From NCBI GenBank assembly GCA_900323505.1, contig OOIN01000048.1:124001-188000 (forward strand): a DNA stretch of 64,000 bases. The letters run 5' to 3'. How positions within the stretch are numbered: position 1 is the first letter of the stretch; every line of letters begins with the position of its first letter. A model generated the notes under the pieces. The model saw only the letters and a program-made list of their open reading frames with translations, was not told where the DNA came from and searched no databases. This stretch comes from Ustilago trichophora (taxonomy: Eukaryota; Basidiomycota; Ustilaginomycetes; Ustilaginales; Ustilaginaceae). Below, one piece after another: positions 32,450-42,952 of this stretch. Position numbers and translations under genes: made by a program.

Positions 32450-33329
32450 GCTGTGTCGATGTCGAATCCTGGAAAAACAAAGACTCGGTTCGAACTACAG
32501 GGTGAAGTATAGCCAAACAGGAGAGATGGTTGAGGAAAGGTTGAAAGATGAGGAAGGGGGACACTGGTGTGAGTGATACACACCTCGGCATTTCCCCGAA
32601 CCCACCCCAAGAACGGAGAGCAGAGAGCTCTTTCTCCTCCAATCATTTCTTCTGAAAAGCCATCAACAGGTCAAAAAGAGTCCCACTTTCTGCCGCCTCA
32701 CAACGCTGCCAGAGGAAGATTAGATCCGAAAAACGCGCCTAAAATGTTAGACCTTTCCACCTTTGCGGTGTATGACTCGTCGTCCAATCGGGTGTTTCGG
32801 ATTTGCGACTTCTTGTTCAGGCTGTCACAGAGTGCACCGCACACCATTCCACAAGATCAGCCAAACAAGTTCCCGCACACCACCCCCTACTTCGCTCTAC
32901 AGCACAGAAAGCAGCACAAAGCGCGAACACGAAAAAGAGGTTTGACATCGTGAAAAGACAAGATTGATTGCGAGAGCGTTCATGCTGCATTGGTATGGGG
33001 ATGCGTTTTGTGTCCGAAAGAAGAAGCGTCTAGATGTTAAGAATAGCAAGGCCCAGGGGCGCCACCAAAGAGAAAACAAAGGGGCCGAGCCGAGTAAATG
33101 CGAGTGGCAAAAAAGTGCATGGGTGACGACAGACTAAGAGAGAGAGTGTGTGTGTGTGGGGGGGGGGGGGGGGGGGGGGGGGGGAAATGGGGGAATGAAA
33201 CAGTGGAGGGGAGGGCCAGATGCTACGAGTGACCAAAAAAATGAGATGAGACATGCATACTAAAAACACAGTGTAGGGTTACGATTCGGAGAGCTGAGAG
33301 ACTTTTTTGAGGAAAGAGAAAAGGATGGA
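32450..33329. other. Intergenic, LYS4 promoter and cyclin 3' flank
   Basis: About 880 bp. The LYS4-proximal part is pyrimidine-rich on the minus strand. The cyclin-proximal part carries the long G tract described separately. No gene recognised. Confidence 0.5.
33137..33184. repeat. (AG)n(TG)n followed by 27-G homopolymer
   Basis: AG dinucleotides pass into TG dinucleotides, then an unbroken run of 27 G (33158-33184) just downstream of the cyclin stop. On the cyclin's transcribed sense this is a C tract. Run length may be affected by sequencing error. Confidence 0.9.
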
Positions 33330-34898
33330 TTAGAACTGCTGGACGTTGACGTTCCAGACCACGTTTCCGAGAGGTTTTCTTGCGCCGAGCATGGGCTGCT
33401 GGACTGTCAAATGTGTCGAAGCGCTCTTGCTGGATGGGAGCTGTTGTGTGGAGGAGGAGGATTTTACCGCAGCTGCGCGACGGTTCTCCTTGTCCTGCAT
33501 TGCGGCGCGCGAAGAGGGGACGGGGACGGGCATGCCAGCTGCGTTGGCAGCGGCGACCAATGGATCGTGCAACGAGTAGAGCGAAAGAGGAGTGACGGGC
33601 ATATCGTCCTCCTCGTCCTCATCTTCGTCCTCGTCCATCGAGCGCGACGGTGTCGACTGAACCGACGACGCAGGAGTGGTAGGTTGCGAGCACATCGACT
33701 CGTCATCGTCCACATCGCCCGAGCCCACCTCGGCGTTGCGAGTAACAGCCTGGGCAGGGAGCAAGCCAGACGGCGGTGCCGACTTGGCAGCATCCACACG
33801 CGCACGGTACCAGTCGCAAACGACAGTCGAAGCGCTCGAAAAGTAAGCGTACGAGTACTTCTTGATCAGGATCAACGAAAGATCCTGCAAGTTGTCCGAG
33901 ACGTAGGCGTCGAGCATGTGGGCTGCCTTGGCTGCCTCGTCGGTAGGCGAAAGCTTGGTCGACTGCGGCAGACCGCAGATGAATCGCGCCAAGATCAGTG
34001 CACCCTTGGTGAGCGCCGAAGACTTGAGCGAGATAAAGTCACGGTGGAAGAGGCTGACCTCGAGGAAGAAGCGGGCCAAGTTGACCGTCTTGAGATCCTC
34101 ACCACCACGAACGCTCTCGATGCGGAGCCACGACTCGGCAGTTGGGTGACCCAGCGTCCATCCAATCGTCGAAAGCACGTGGCCCTCCATCTGCGCGAAT
34201 GCCGACTCGTCGTAGGCGTTGCAGCACATCTGGCTGAGCTCCTTGACGGTAGGTACGCGGTCCTTGGCGTCTTCGAACTTGGCCGCAATCAAGAACGCTG
34301 CGCAGCCCACGAGCTGGTAGTGTCGCTTGTACACGATACGCTTCGACACGTAACGGTCGACAATGTTCATGGTGAGGAAGAGAGTCTCGGGGCGAAGACG
34401 GAAAGTCTGGTGAATCTCGATGAGGAAGTCAACGAGGTAAGGACGCATGAACCACTTGAGCTCAGGCTGCACATCCATCAACTCGACGGCTGCGATGGTC
34501 TGCGACTCCATGTGGTGCATGTGCTCGATCACCTCGTCTTGGTACTCTTCCTCGAACAGCATCGCCCGAAGGTCGGCGGGGATCTTACTAGACGAGGCGG
34601 AAGCAGACATGGTCGAGGTGGCTGCTGTTGTGTCGGCCGCCTTGGACTCGGCAGATGACGTCGAGTAGGACGAAGACACCGTCGATCCAATGCTGGATGT
34701 CGACGCGCGCTTGGCTGCCATCTGGACGGCAGCTTCCTGCTTGGCGGGGTTCAAAGGCGAAGTGCTCCTGCCTCGAGACGAGCGAGGTCGAGAGCTGGTG
34801 GCGCTGGCGCTCGACGATCCCGAGCTGACGCGGTGCTGTCGGTTGTAAGAGGGGCGACGGGAGAGGGGTGCTTGACTGGTGCTGGCGGAGGCAGTCAT
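33330..34898 (-). CDS. G1/S-type cyclin (Cln-like)
   Basis: CDK-activating cyclin, intron-free in the coding part, 522 residues. A Ser/Thr/Ala-rich N-terminus precedes a cyclin box from about residue 118 to 250, with MRPYLVDFLIEIHQTFRLRP, LFLTMNIVDRYVSKRIVY, GCAAFLIAAKFEDAKDRVPT and VLSTIGWTLGHPTAESWL. The second cyclin fold follows to about 370. The box resembles Puc1/Cln-type cyclins and the smut G1 cyclin Cln1 more than B-type cyclins; I recall U. maydis having one Cln1 and two B cyclins, so CLN1 is the likely name. The region after residue 390 is PEST-like (CSQPTTPASSVQSTPSRS, then an Asp/Glu block) with several S/T-P sites, as expected of an unstable cyclin. No clear destruction box was seen. 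Confidence 0.85.
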   Translation of the reverse strand: MTASASTSQAPLSRRPSYNRQHRVSSGSSSASATSSRPRSSRGRSTSPLNPAKQEAAVQMAAKRASTSSIGSTVSSSYSTSSAESKAADTTAATSTMSASASSSKIPADLRAMLFEEEYQDEVIEHMHHMESQTIAAVELMDVQPELKWFMRPYLVDFLIEIHQTFRLRPETLFLTMNIVDRYVSKRIVYKRHYQLVGCAAFLIAAKFEDAKDRVPTVKELSQMCCNAYDESAFAQMEGHVLSTIGWTLGHPTAESWLRIESVRGGEDLKTVNLARFFLEVSLFHRDFISLKSSALTKGALILARFICGLPQSTKLSPTDEAAKAAHMLDAYVSDNLQDLSLILIKKYSYAYFSSASTVVCDWYRARVDAAKSAPPSGLLPAQAVTRNAEVGSGDVDDDESMCSQPTTPASSVQSTPSRSMDEDEDEDEEDDMPVTPLSLYSLHDPLVAAANAAGMPVPVPSSRAAMQDKENRRAAAVKSSSSTQQLPSSKSASTHLTVQQPMLGARKPLGNVVWNVNVQQF

Positions 34899-35918
34899 TG
34901 TGTATGCGGTTGGTTGTTGGACAGATTACTGATGCTGTTAGTTTGTCATTAGTTGAAAGTGCCGATTCGAGATGGAGATGAAGTCGCAACGAAGAACCAA
35001 AGAGAAAAGAGCGACGAACGAGCCAAAAGAATGTGTTGAGAGTCGGAATGATCAAAGTCGCAGTGGGAGAGGGGGGGATGGTATTACGGGAAAGAGTGGA
35101 GTGGTATAGCGTCAGCAGTGAGTTTCAAGATGGAGAGGGGAGGGGGGAGCAAAATAATCGAGCAAGAGGGGAGAGGGGAGAGAGAGGCTTTGGGAATCAT
35201 GAAGGGGGTCAACCCGAAAGCCCGGCAAAACAGGTTGACGCCTTTTAAGGAAACCAAACCCAAACTACAACCCAAGCATCGACCGTCGGTTGATCTAACG
35301 GAGCTACAAACACAAGCTTCCGAAAATACGCCGCTTCTGATGCAGAGGCGCGGGATCTTGGAGGACGATGTGATATCACCACATCATTGCCAAGCAGGCG
35401 GGAGGGGAACATGGACAGACAGACAGAAGTCACTTACCTTGCAGGGATGGGGAAGCCGCAGGCAAGCTCGGACAGGGAATGTGACGAGCACGAGCGATTC
35501 GTGGAATGGCTGAGGAATATCGATCGCAGCGGCCAAAGCTAAGGCAGGCACTTGACCAACTCGGGCGTGCGGAATGCGCAGGTCTGAGAGGGACGAGGAA
35601 GACGAGTGGCGCAGGTTGGATGGCGCGGGCGTTCGGAGCCTGAAGAATAGAGCTCGTTTGAAGAAAGAATAGGGCGTTGTCGGCTCTAGGAATCCGACTA
35701 GCAAAGTGTGCTAAATGCCTCGTAACAAACAAATGTCAGAGGGCAGAGAGGCGGGTGTGGAAGCGCAGCGAGGGAGAGGGGTCCTACTGCGTTGTCTGTC
35801 AAAGTGGAATGGGGGAAGGCACTACAAGATGTCATGCGTACCACGATTCGACAAATGGCATGCCACAGAGCGGCAGGAGAGAGAGAGAGAGAGAGGGACG
35901 GAGTGGCGACGGCGGCGA

Positions 35919-35950
<32 letters not shown>

Positions 35951-36600
35951 ACAGTGATGACCAAAGGGTCGGGCGCGGAGCGTTCCATAGCAGGCGCAAA
36001 GAACGCAGAGGCGCATTGATCGACAACGATGTCGTGCATTGTATGTAGCAAAGTGATGGATCGCGTACAGCGACATGCAGCCGTCATGCATAAGGTTGTT
36101 TGTCGGGACAGAAAGAACACCGAGCCGACGTTTCCGTGGAGGGAATGCGAGCAGCGTGCGGTGAGAGAAGGTTCACCAAGCGGTGGGGGCAGAGCAATCG
36201 ATGGGCGATATCAATTTTTGACAGGAGCCGCCGACGCGTCGATGAAGAGACACAGCGGGCAAAGCGAAGGACGTGCCAGTGTCGCGAGCCACACGAGGTG
36301 AGAGCGCAGAGGCGAACCACCGCGAGCCCGATGTGACATCCGCAGAAGAGCCAAGGGGCGTCGACATGTGCGTCATGCGAGCGGACGAGTAGAAGCCATG
36401 CAGGAGTCAGCGAGCGTACAGAGAGTCCAAAGTACAGTGGGGATACGCAGATCGCAGACAGTGAGGGGGAGAATGCAATGTAAACAAATGGAAGGAGGAA
36501 CGTCAGCATACAGACCCTGCTGTGATGTCAAGTAGGGCAAGGCAGCGGGCGTACTTACGTTGCGAAGGAAGATCTAGGAGCGACGAATGCTGACGGTGCG
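34899..36600. other. Gene-poor region, possible cyclin 5' leader with introns
   Basis: No protein gene was recognised. Minus-strand splice signals fit 5' UTR introns of the cyclin transcript: a donor at 35437 (CAAG/gtaagtg) with an acceptor after ACTAAC at 34929, and a short GTAAGT...CAG pair at 36558-36517. AG and 9-bp repeats lie near 35880-35953. Confidence 0.4.
35905..35953. repeat. GGCGACAGC nonamer tandem repeat
   Basis: About five tandem, partly imperfect copies of a 9-bp unit, directly preceded by an (AG)n run at about 35877-35895. Confidence 0.85.
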
Positions 36601-37591
36601 CGGAATGAATGCAGCTTGGACCGATGCCTGTAGAGCACAGCGCGACACGAGTAGCAAAGGCGTGGTGTAGAAGTCGGCGTCGGAGGCGATGGATCGACAA
36701 AGGGGGCAAAAGAAGCAAGGGGCCAGGCACACAATCCGAAGGCGAGCGAGCAAGCGACGGCGAAACGCACAAGTTGACAGCCCAACGATGTGCACATAGT
36801 GGCAGAGCCATGGCGCATGACACGAGAGGGGATTGTGTGCAATCGGCGTAGGAATGAAGCCAACCGGTTGCAAGGCCGTGCAGAGCGAGGAGGCAGGCGC
36901 AGGGGCGATATGTGAGAAGGATATGCACGGTGCGAGAGCATGCCACAGAAAGTCCGGACGTTGCGCGATGCAATGTGAGCAGCGTGTCGAATGTCGGAAG
37001 GCGCAGATTGACAATGGTGATGGATCAGTTCGACCAGAGCATGGCATGGAGTGGCACGGCGGCGAAGGTTGGGCGCAGTGTTGAACATGTCAAAGATCGG
37101 CAAGGAGGTGCCAATTGACATTTGTGCCAACACGCGTCAGGGAGCGCGTGCCAAGCAAGGAGGTGAATGACATTTTCGAAAAATCGATTTTTCGGTCGAT
37201 TTATCAGGCGAATCGAAATGTCGAAATGGCGTAGATCGGGCCCGATTTGAAGTACAAGGCGCGAGTCGCGGGACGTCAAGCGGACAGGTCGCGCAGACGC
37301 CGGATGTAAGGAGGCCCCGATGATGAAAGGAACCCGCCGTACAGCCGAGAGGAATGAGAAGCATACGAAGGTCGGCACGATCAAGATGGAATGGCGGTGT
37401 AGAAGCAGTCGTTGTAGTCGTGTGAGTTGGACAAGTGTCGTGTGTAGGCGTATGAGACGGAAGGTGAAGAGGACAGAGGTTTGAGAAAGATTGAGAAAGC
37501 GAACAGTCAGCATTCCATGCTATGGCATCCAGTGAAGAGGTCCCGCCTTGATCTTTGAACCGCCATCGAGCTGCATGCTATGGTGCTGGAA

Positions 37592-37618
37592 GATATATAT
37601 ATATATATGTATGTATAT
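37592..37618. repeat. (AT)n/(GTAT)n microsatellite
   Basis: Alternating AT run passing into GTAT units. Confidence 0.85.
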
Positions 37619-38860
37619 GCTTCCCCATCTTTCCTTGACACTTCCTTCCCCTCACTCAGCTAACGTTCCGTTCCCTGCATTGCTTCCTCCCAGGAAGATC
37701 GCGAACAGTAAGGAAGGTCGAGAGGTGACAGTCGTGTTGATACAACTGACAGCTTCCATTCCTTCTTGAATACACTGACCCCATTGCTCCAGGTATCATA
37801 GATGCCATAACAGCCTTGTTCCATATACTGAGCCGGTTGGTATGATCGCTGATGCTCTGTAGTTGTTGAGGTGCTGACCTTTTCCTCTTCTACAACCCTG
37901 CATCCTCCCGAAAAGTTGCGCTGCTAACTCGCCGTTGTACCCTCTGAGCCTACAGCTGCCGTAAATCATGCCTTTATACACTTACAGATAATGAACAAAT
38001 CAATTGAGCTGTCGAGATACGATGTCGAAAAAGAAAGTAGGTGTGCAAAAGAGCGTGTTAGACGTCGAGCTGGGGAGACGATGTCGATGTTGGCAAAGCA
38101 AGAGAAAAAAAGAATGTGGTGGACCGTAGGCGGTGTTGGGGATGGTGAAGTGGAAGGGAAGTGGGAGAGGAAGGGATGGAGGTAGTGTCTGAGAGTGGAG
38201 TGGAGAAGACGATGTGGTAAAGGAGAAAGAAAGGGGATAGGATGGCAAACGAGTGGCAAGGGTGGGATAGGTATATACCTTGTACGAGGTCTTGGCAAGG
38301 CGACAGTAGCCTTAATTGGTATCAGGAGGGCAATCGCAACCGACTGAGGGGTATAGAATGGTAAGGAGAAAGAATGGTGCAAGCTAGAGGAGCAACACTG
38401 GGCACGAACCAACTTGATGGGTCTGTAAGAGAGCTAGCTTGTAGGCTGGTCCAAGGATGACCAAGGGAACAGCTATGGGCTTCTGTGGTCCGCCTGGATC
38501 TGCACATCCCAGGTCCGCTCGGAAGCATTGTCGATCAGATACGTGCAGGAGCACGTCGGAGGGAGATGAATGCAGAAAAGTGAGACAAGGGCAAGAGAGT
38601 GTGATGATGGTCGAAGGCCAGCAGCGGGGTTTGGACGAGGGATGAGATGGGATGAGGATGGGGAAGATGGTCTGAAAAGTGGCGCAGAAGGCTTGGTGAG
38701 GAGGACAGGCGAGACGGATATGCTAGAGGGGTAGCGAGGTTTGAAGAGCTCGGACAGGAATGCTGGTCGTGCAGCAGGTAAACCGAAGGATATGTGGTCC
38801 AGGTCGCGGGGTGCGGATCGGAAAGGATGACGATGACCAAGTCAAGCCAGGTAGCAAAGG

Positions 38861-38888
38861 CAGCAGCAGCAGCAGCAGCAGCAGCAGC
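38861..38888. repeat. (CAG)9 trinucleotide repeat, non-coding
   Basis: About nine CAG units outside any recognised gene. Confidence 0.9.
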
Positions 38889-39681
38889 GTTGTCGATCCT
38901 GAGCGTGTATGGGCCGCAGCTATGAGAGTGTACCAGAGAAGGCGGACATGAATGCGTGGCGGCGGTTGAAGTGGGATGCAGGTCCGATAGAAGCCAGATA
39001 GGTCAGCTCATCAGTGAGTCCGAGAGACTGGCGGGAACTGGTGAGCGAGCGAGCGAGTGTATGTATGGGAGCGTCGCAAAGACAAAGGTGTCGCGAAAGA
39101 GACAGGATATGGTGAAGGTACAGTAGCTTCCAGACGGGCAGCTCGGAGGACAGTATGCGGGTCGGTGTCAAGGACAGGTGTGAGTGGCAGATCAAGTGGC
39201 CAACGATGAAGAGAGCTCGGACACGGCTGCAGCTGAAGATAGTCTGACACATGGCAGAATGACAGAAATATCCAGCTGGTGTCCGAGGCCTCTGCGTCGC
39301 CGGGAAGAGGCTATGATTCGCAATATGGCAGCGTAAACTTCGAAGTACAGTGTACAGTACTGTAACGCGCACACGCTCCCTCACCACCGAGCCATAGTTT
39401 GACAGTCAAGCGCCTCGGCATGTCCGAGGTGATTGACTTGAAGCTGCAGCTGTACAAACAACCTTCTTAGCGCCTGTCTCTGTCTCTCTCTCTCTCTCTT
39501 TCCCTCGCTCAAGAAGAAAGAAAAAGAACAGAAAAAGTCCGCTCGGGGTGTGGATTTTAATGACACTGATGAAATGCACCATATTCACAGCATCGGTCAA
39601 AATCCTGCACGCTCCTGCACGTCCAACCTGCACTTCCAACACCATCACTCTTGCTCAACCTTGACCAAAAAAACCTTGACC

Positions 39682-39710
<29 letters not shown>
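39682..39710. repeat. 29-A homopolymer
   Basis: Unbroken A tract, preceded by a duplicated ACCTTGACC plus shorter A run. No retroelement body or target-site duplication was found beside it. Confidence 0.9.
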
Positions 39711-39714
<4 letters not shown>

Positions 39715-40000
39715 CGCCATCCGTCGGCAGTGCTGCTGCGCTTTGTCTTGTCTTTTGAAGTCACATCGAGAGCTTCATGCGCGCCTGTCGATCTTGTCAG
39801 GGTGCAATACGACTTTGGCGCCGCCTCTGATCGCACATCACCAACTCGATCGGCCTTCTTGGCATGAGATTGCCGTCACATTCGATCCTGTCACATCCGC
39901 GTTAGCTGCAGGCTATTCGTGCTCGCTACATCAGTCACCAGCGACCTTTGATACAGTTGTCCATTGTGAGAGAATCTTCAGATACTACTTTGCTGATTCG

Positions 40001-42952
40001 TGATCGGAAGATGGCATGTCTACATATCATTCCCATCCTCCCATACTGAGCATCAGAACGCAAGGCACAACGACAATGACGGAAAGCTCAGAAGCTCGCA
40101 AAACCACTCCATCTACAATGTGAGGCTCGGCAACGTCAGATGTGATCGCTCGCTTCGTGATTGACAAGAGACGACGAGCCGCCGCTATTTGATCGTAATG
40201 CGAATCCAAGATCAAGCATGGTTGTCAAGCATGTGCCATCCAAACAGACCGCCAAAGCCCTTTGACAGGTCCACTATATGCGACCGTTGCACAGGGTGTG
40301 TGTGTGTCAGTAGTGAGTGTCGGTCTTCTTCCCTGACCCTTGGTCAGACCGAGCTTTGCTTCTCGCTAAAAAGTCGGAGACAGCACCACCCCCTGACAGG
40401 ACATGCCCGAAAGGGTCCAGAACCAGCACACAGCACGCGCGTGGCATCCATCCATTCCGGATAGAGGGGCAATTTCCGTGCTTTTATGGTGAGAAGAAAT
40501 GAAAACTCTTCCGTGTGTGCTGTGCAATGCCAGCGCAACATCAGCCGCTGTCGTAAATGACCGTCTCTGTACGCATTTCGAACGCTGCACCGCTTGTCTT
40601 TGTGATCTCGTCGGGCTCAGCAGCTATCTTTGGTAAGCTCCGGATCGGAAGCACCGGCTGGTGTGCACGAATGTGATCTTGTAAAGGACAAGGAAGGCGA
40701 GCAGAAAGGTGCATCCGCTCATCGCCTGGAGCGACCATGCGCAGATCCGAGCATGTCAATCACACTCGCTCTAAGCGATCTCGACACGGGACCGAGAACA
40801 AACATTTGCCATGTCGATCCAATCCTTGCACAGGCCTGTCGATGCTTGGCCGGATCGAACGAAAAAGAGTACTGCAGTGTGGTGTGCATTTTTTTTTTCG
40901 CCTAAGCAAACAGCAGACGGGCGCACAGCAATCTGCCTAGGCGAGCCGAGGTCCACATACACACACACGAAAATTGTTTGCACTCCTTGCCCTTCCCATG
41001 TGTGGCCTCTTCCTCGAAGAACAAGGTGTGGGATCGCCTTCGCTTGCACCTTTAGCGAGTGTTTGTCTGATTCTAGCTATAGTAGCACGATCTTTTCCTG
41101 CAAAGGCAGAGATCGTTTGGTTGATGCCGCAGATCTTTCTTGTACTGAATAGCCGACATAGCAACCCATTCCGCGGCCCTTTCAGTTGGGACTGCATGCT
41201 GGCTGCCGCACACGGCCGCCATCGTCATGTACCCGCTTGCTTGCTTGCTACCTTGCTCGCAGCAATGGCTGGGCTCCAGAACAAATCGTCATCGGAAAGC
41301 GGGGAGAAGCATTACAAGCTGCTTATTTGTCGTCCGCCTAAGTTACCTGAGCACCTGATGCCAGGCTCCGAACAGAGTGACCACTATATGCGAAGTTTTG
41401 TTTGCCAATACACGCAACAAACTGTTTGCATAACCACCTTGTCCAGACACGCCATCAAATCTCGACAATCGCACCAGGCATACAGCCCTACAAACCTGTT
41501 TGGATCGCATGAAAAGAAGACTTTTCTTTGTGGCGCGCAAGTGTAACATAAAGTACATCGTAAAGCGACCAGCCCTTTGAAACAATGCCTCAATCATTCC
41601 AGAGACAGAACGAGCTTGATCACCCCCACCACTGGGACAAAGGGATGGGAGCTGAGCCCAAAAGGCCAATCTTCCCTCGGCGACTTTTAACATCCATCAG
41701 GCATGAGACGGTCGCCGCTGTTGGGAACATTAATGCTCTGTCCTGTGGCTCGGCGATGTTTGATGATGGTACCAAGAGCGATAACTCTGACCGGGGTTGA
41801 ACACCGAGCTGCAGCGCTTTATGCAGGTCTCTCAGCTGCTGGTCTGGTTTTCTTGGCTCTTCGTTCCGATCTCGGCCGTGTCCGCACCCTCTCTGGGCTT
41901 TCTTCCACATCATCGCAACTACACAGCACACCCTCGCACATTTCTCATCCGACAAGAGGTATTGAACAGTACATCTACATCAGCCGCTGTCTCTACGCCA
42001 ACTCACAGCTTCCTGGCAGATACTTCTTCCAAGCCGAAGCCGCAGTTGCGGAACTGCGAAAACCCAAGCTGTAGCACAAGATCAGGCGAGCAAAGGCAGA
42101 TGCTGAAGCGAACCAGCGCGCAAAGCTCTCCGCCGTCCTTTGCTAACTTGCGCCTTTGCCGAGATGCAGCGCGCTGAGACCAACACTCTACGACCTGTGT
42201 GACTTTAGCAGCGCGCTGAGACCAACACTCTACGACCTGTGTGACTTTAGAGAAAGAGAGGTGCAAAAGTAACACTTTTTCAAGATCACATCGCGCGCCG
42301 CGTTGTGCAGCCGATGAATCGGGCCACTTTCCGAGGTCGATGAGATTCCCGATCCGATCTTCTTGTGCTCTGAGTCCACTTGACCGCCTGGTTTGTGTCA
42401 AGCTCGTTTGAACGGCCTTTCTCTGCCGCTTTTACGGCTTCTGAGAGCTACCGCGTGCGTGAGGTCAACTCTTGTTGAAATAGAGACACACGGATTCCAA
42501 GATATTGGTGCGTCAGGAAGATTTGCTGAAAATAAAAATTGAGCTTCGAAAAGACGGCTAGAAAACCAGCGCCGAAAATCGTACCCGATGACCATTGAGG
42601 AACATTCACCGTCAAGGCGCAAAAGCAAGCCTGACCGGACTGAGCACGAAGCTGTATGACAGCCATGGACATCATCTGGCACGGCATCATGAACAGGCAT
42701 GCTGCAAAGCCGCACGACCAGGCTGTCATACGACACATCCTGAAGCCTGTGTATCCCGGGCCCCGAATTCCGAAATCCGCATCTAAAATTTCAAAAAAAA
42801 TGGGCCACGCCCACAAACTTTACCCTTCTTTCTTCCCAAGCGAGAGCCGTTTTGGTCAGGGTTCAAACTCTGGCAAACTTTCACACACCTTTCCCCTTCC
42901 TTCCCTAACCCACACCTCATCCCCGTTAAACTCACACCCGACTACGGACACA
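40001..42952. other. Gene-poor region upstream of LYAR-Esf2 gene
   Basis: Contains only frames without ATG or without domains, including a 190-codon plus-strand frame at 40974-41546 that opens with a TTG. A perfect 42-bp tandem duplication lies at 42167-42250. The last few hundred bases before 42953 are pyrimidine-rich and look like a promoter and leader. Confidence 0.5.
42167..42250. repeat. Perfect 42-bp tandem duplication
   Basis: Two identical head-to-tail copies, 42167-42208 and 42209-42250, each starting CAGCGCGCTGAG and ending GTGACTTTAG. Perfect identity suggests a recent event. Confidence 0.95.

Larger units (their letters stand above)
36601..40000. other. Gene-poor region with microsatellites
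   Basis: Overlapping minus-strand frames in 36.5-37.5 kb are Ser/Arg/Cys/His-rich and look like chance frames in purine-rich DNA. Microsatellites occur at 37592-37618 (AT), 38861-38888 (CAG), 39475-39500 (CT) and 39682-39710 (A29). No protein, tRNA or rRNA gene was recognised. Confidence 0.5.

Noticed and set aside
33411..34658. 415-codon plus-strand frame opposite the cyclin
   Set aside because: Arg/Leu-rich antisense shadow of a confidently assigned cyclin.
36084..37513. Cluster of overlapping minus-strand frames
   Set aside because: Composition rich in Ser, Arg, Cys and His, several frames open at once and no domain; probably chance frames in purine-rich DNA.
39650..39710. Poly-A tract as a retrotransposed tail
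   Set aside because: No element body, reverse-transcriptase frame or target-site duplication was found next to the A run.
40974..41546. 190-codon plus-strand frame with a hydrophobic start
   Set aside because: Opens with TTG rather than ATG, and no cleavage-site pattern or domain supports a secreted protein.
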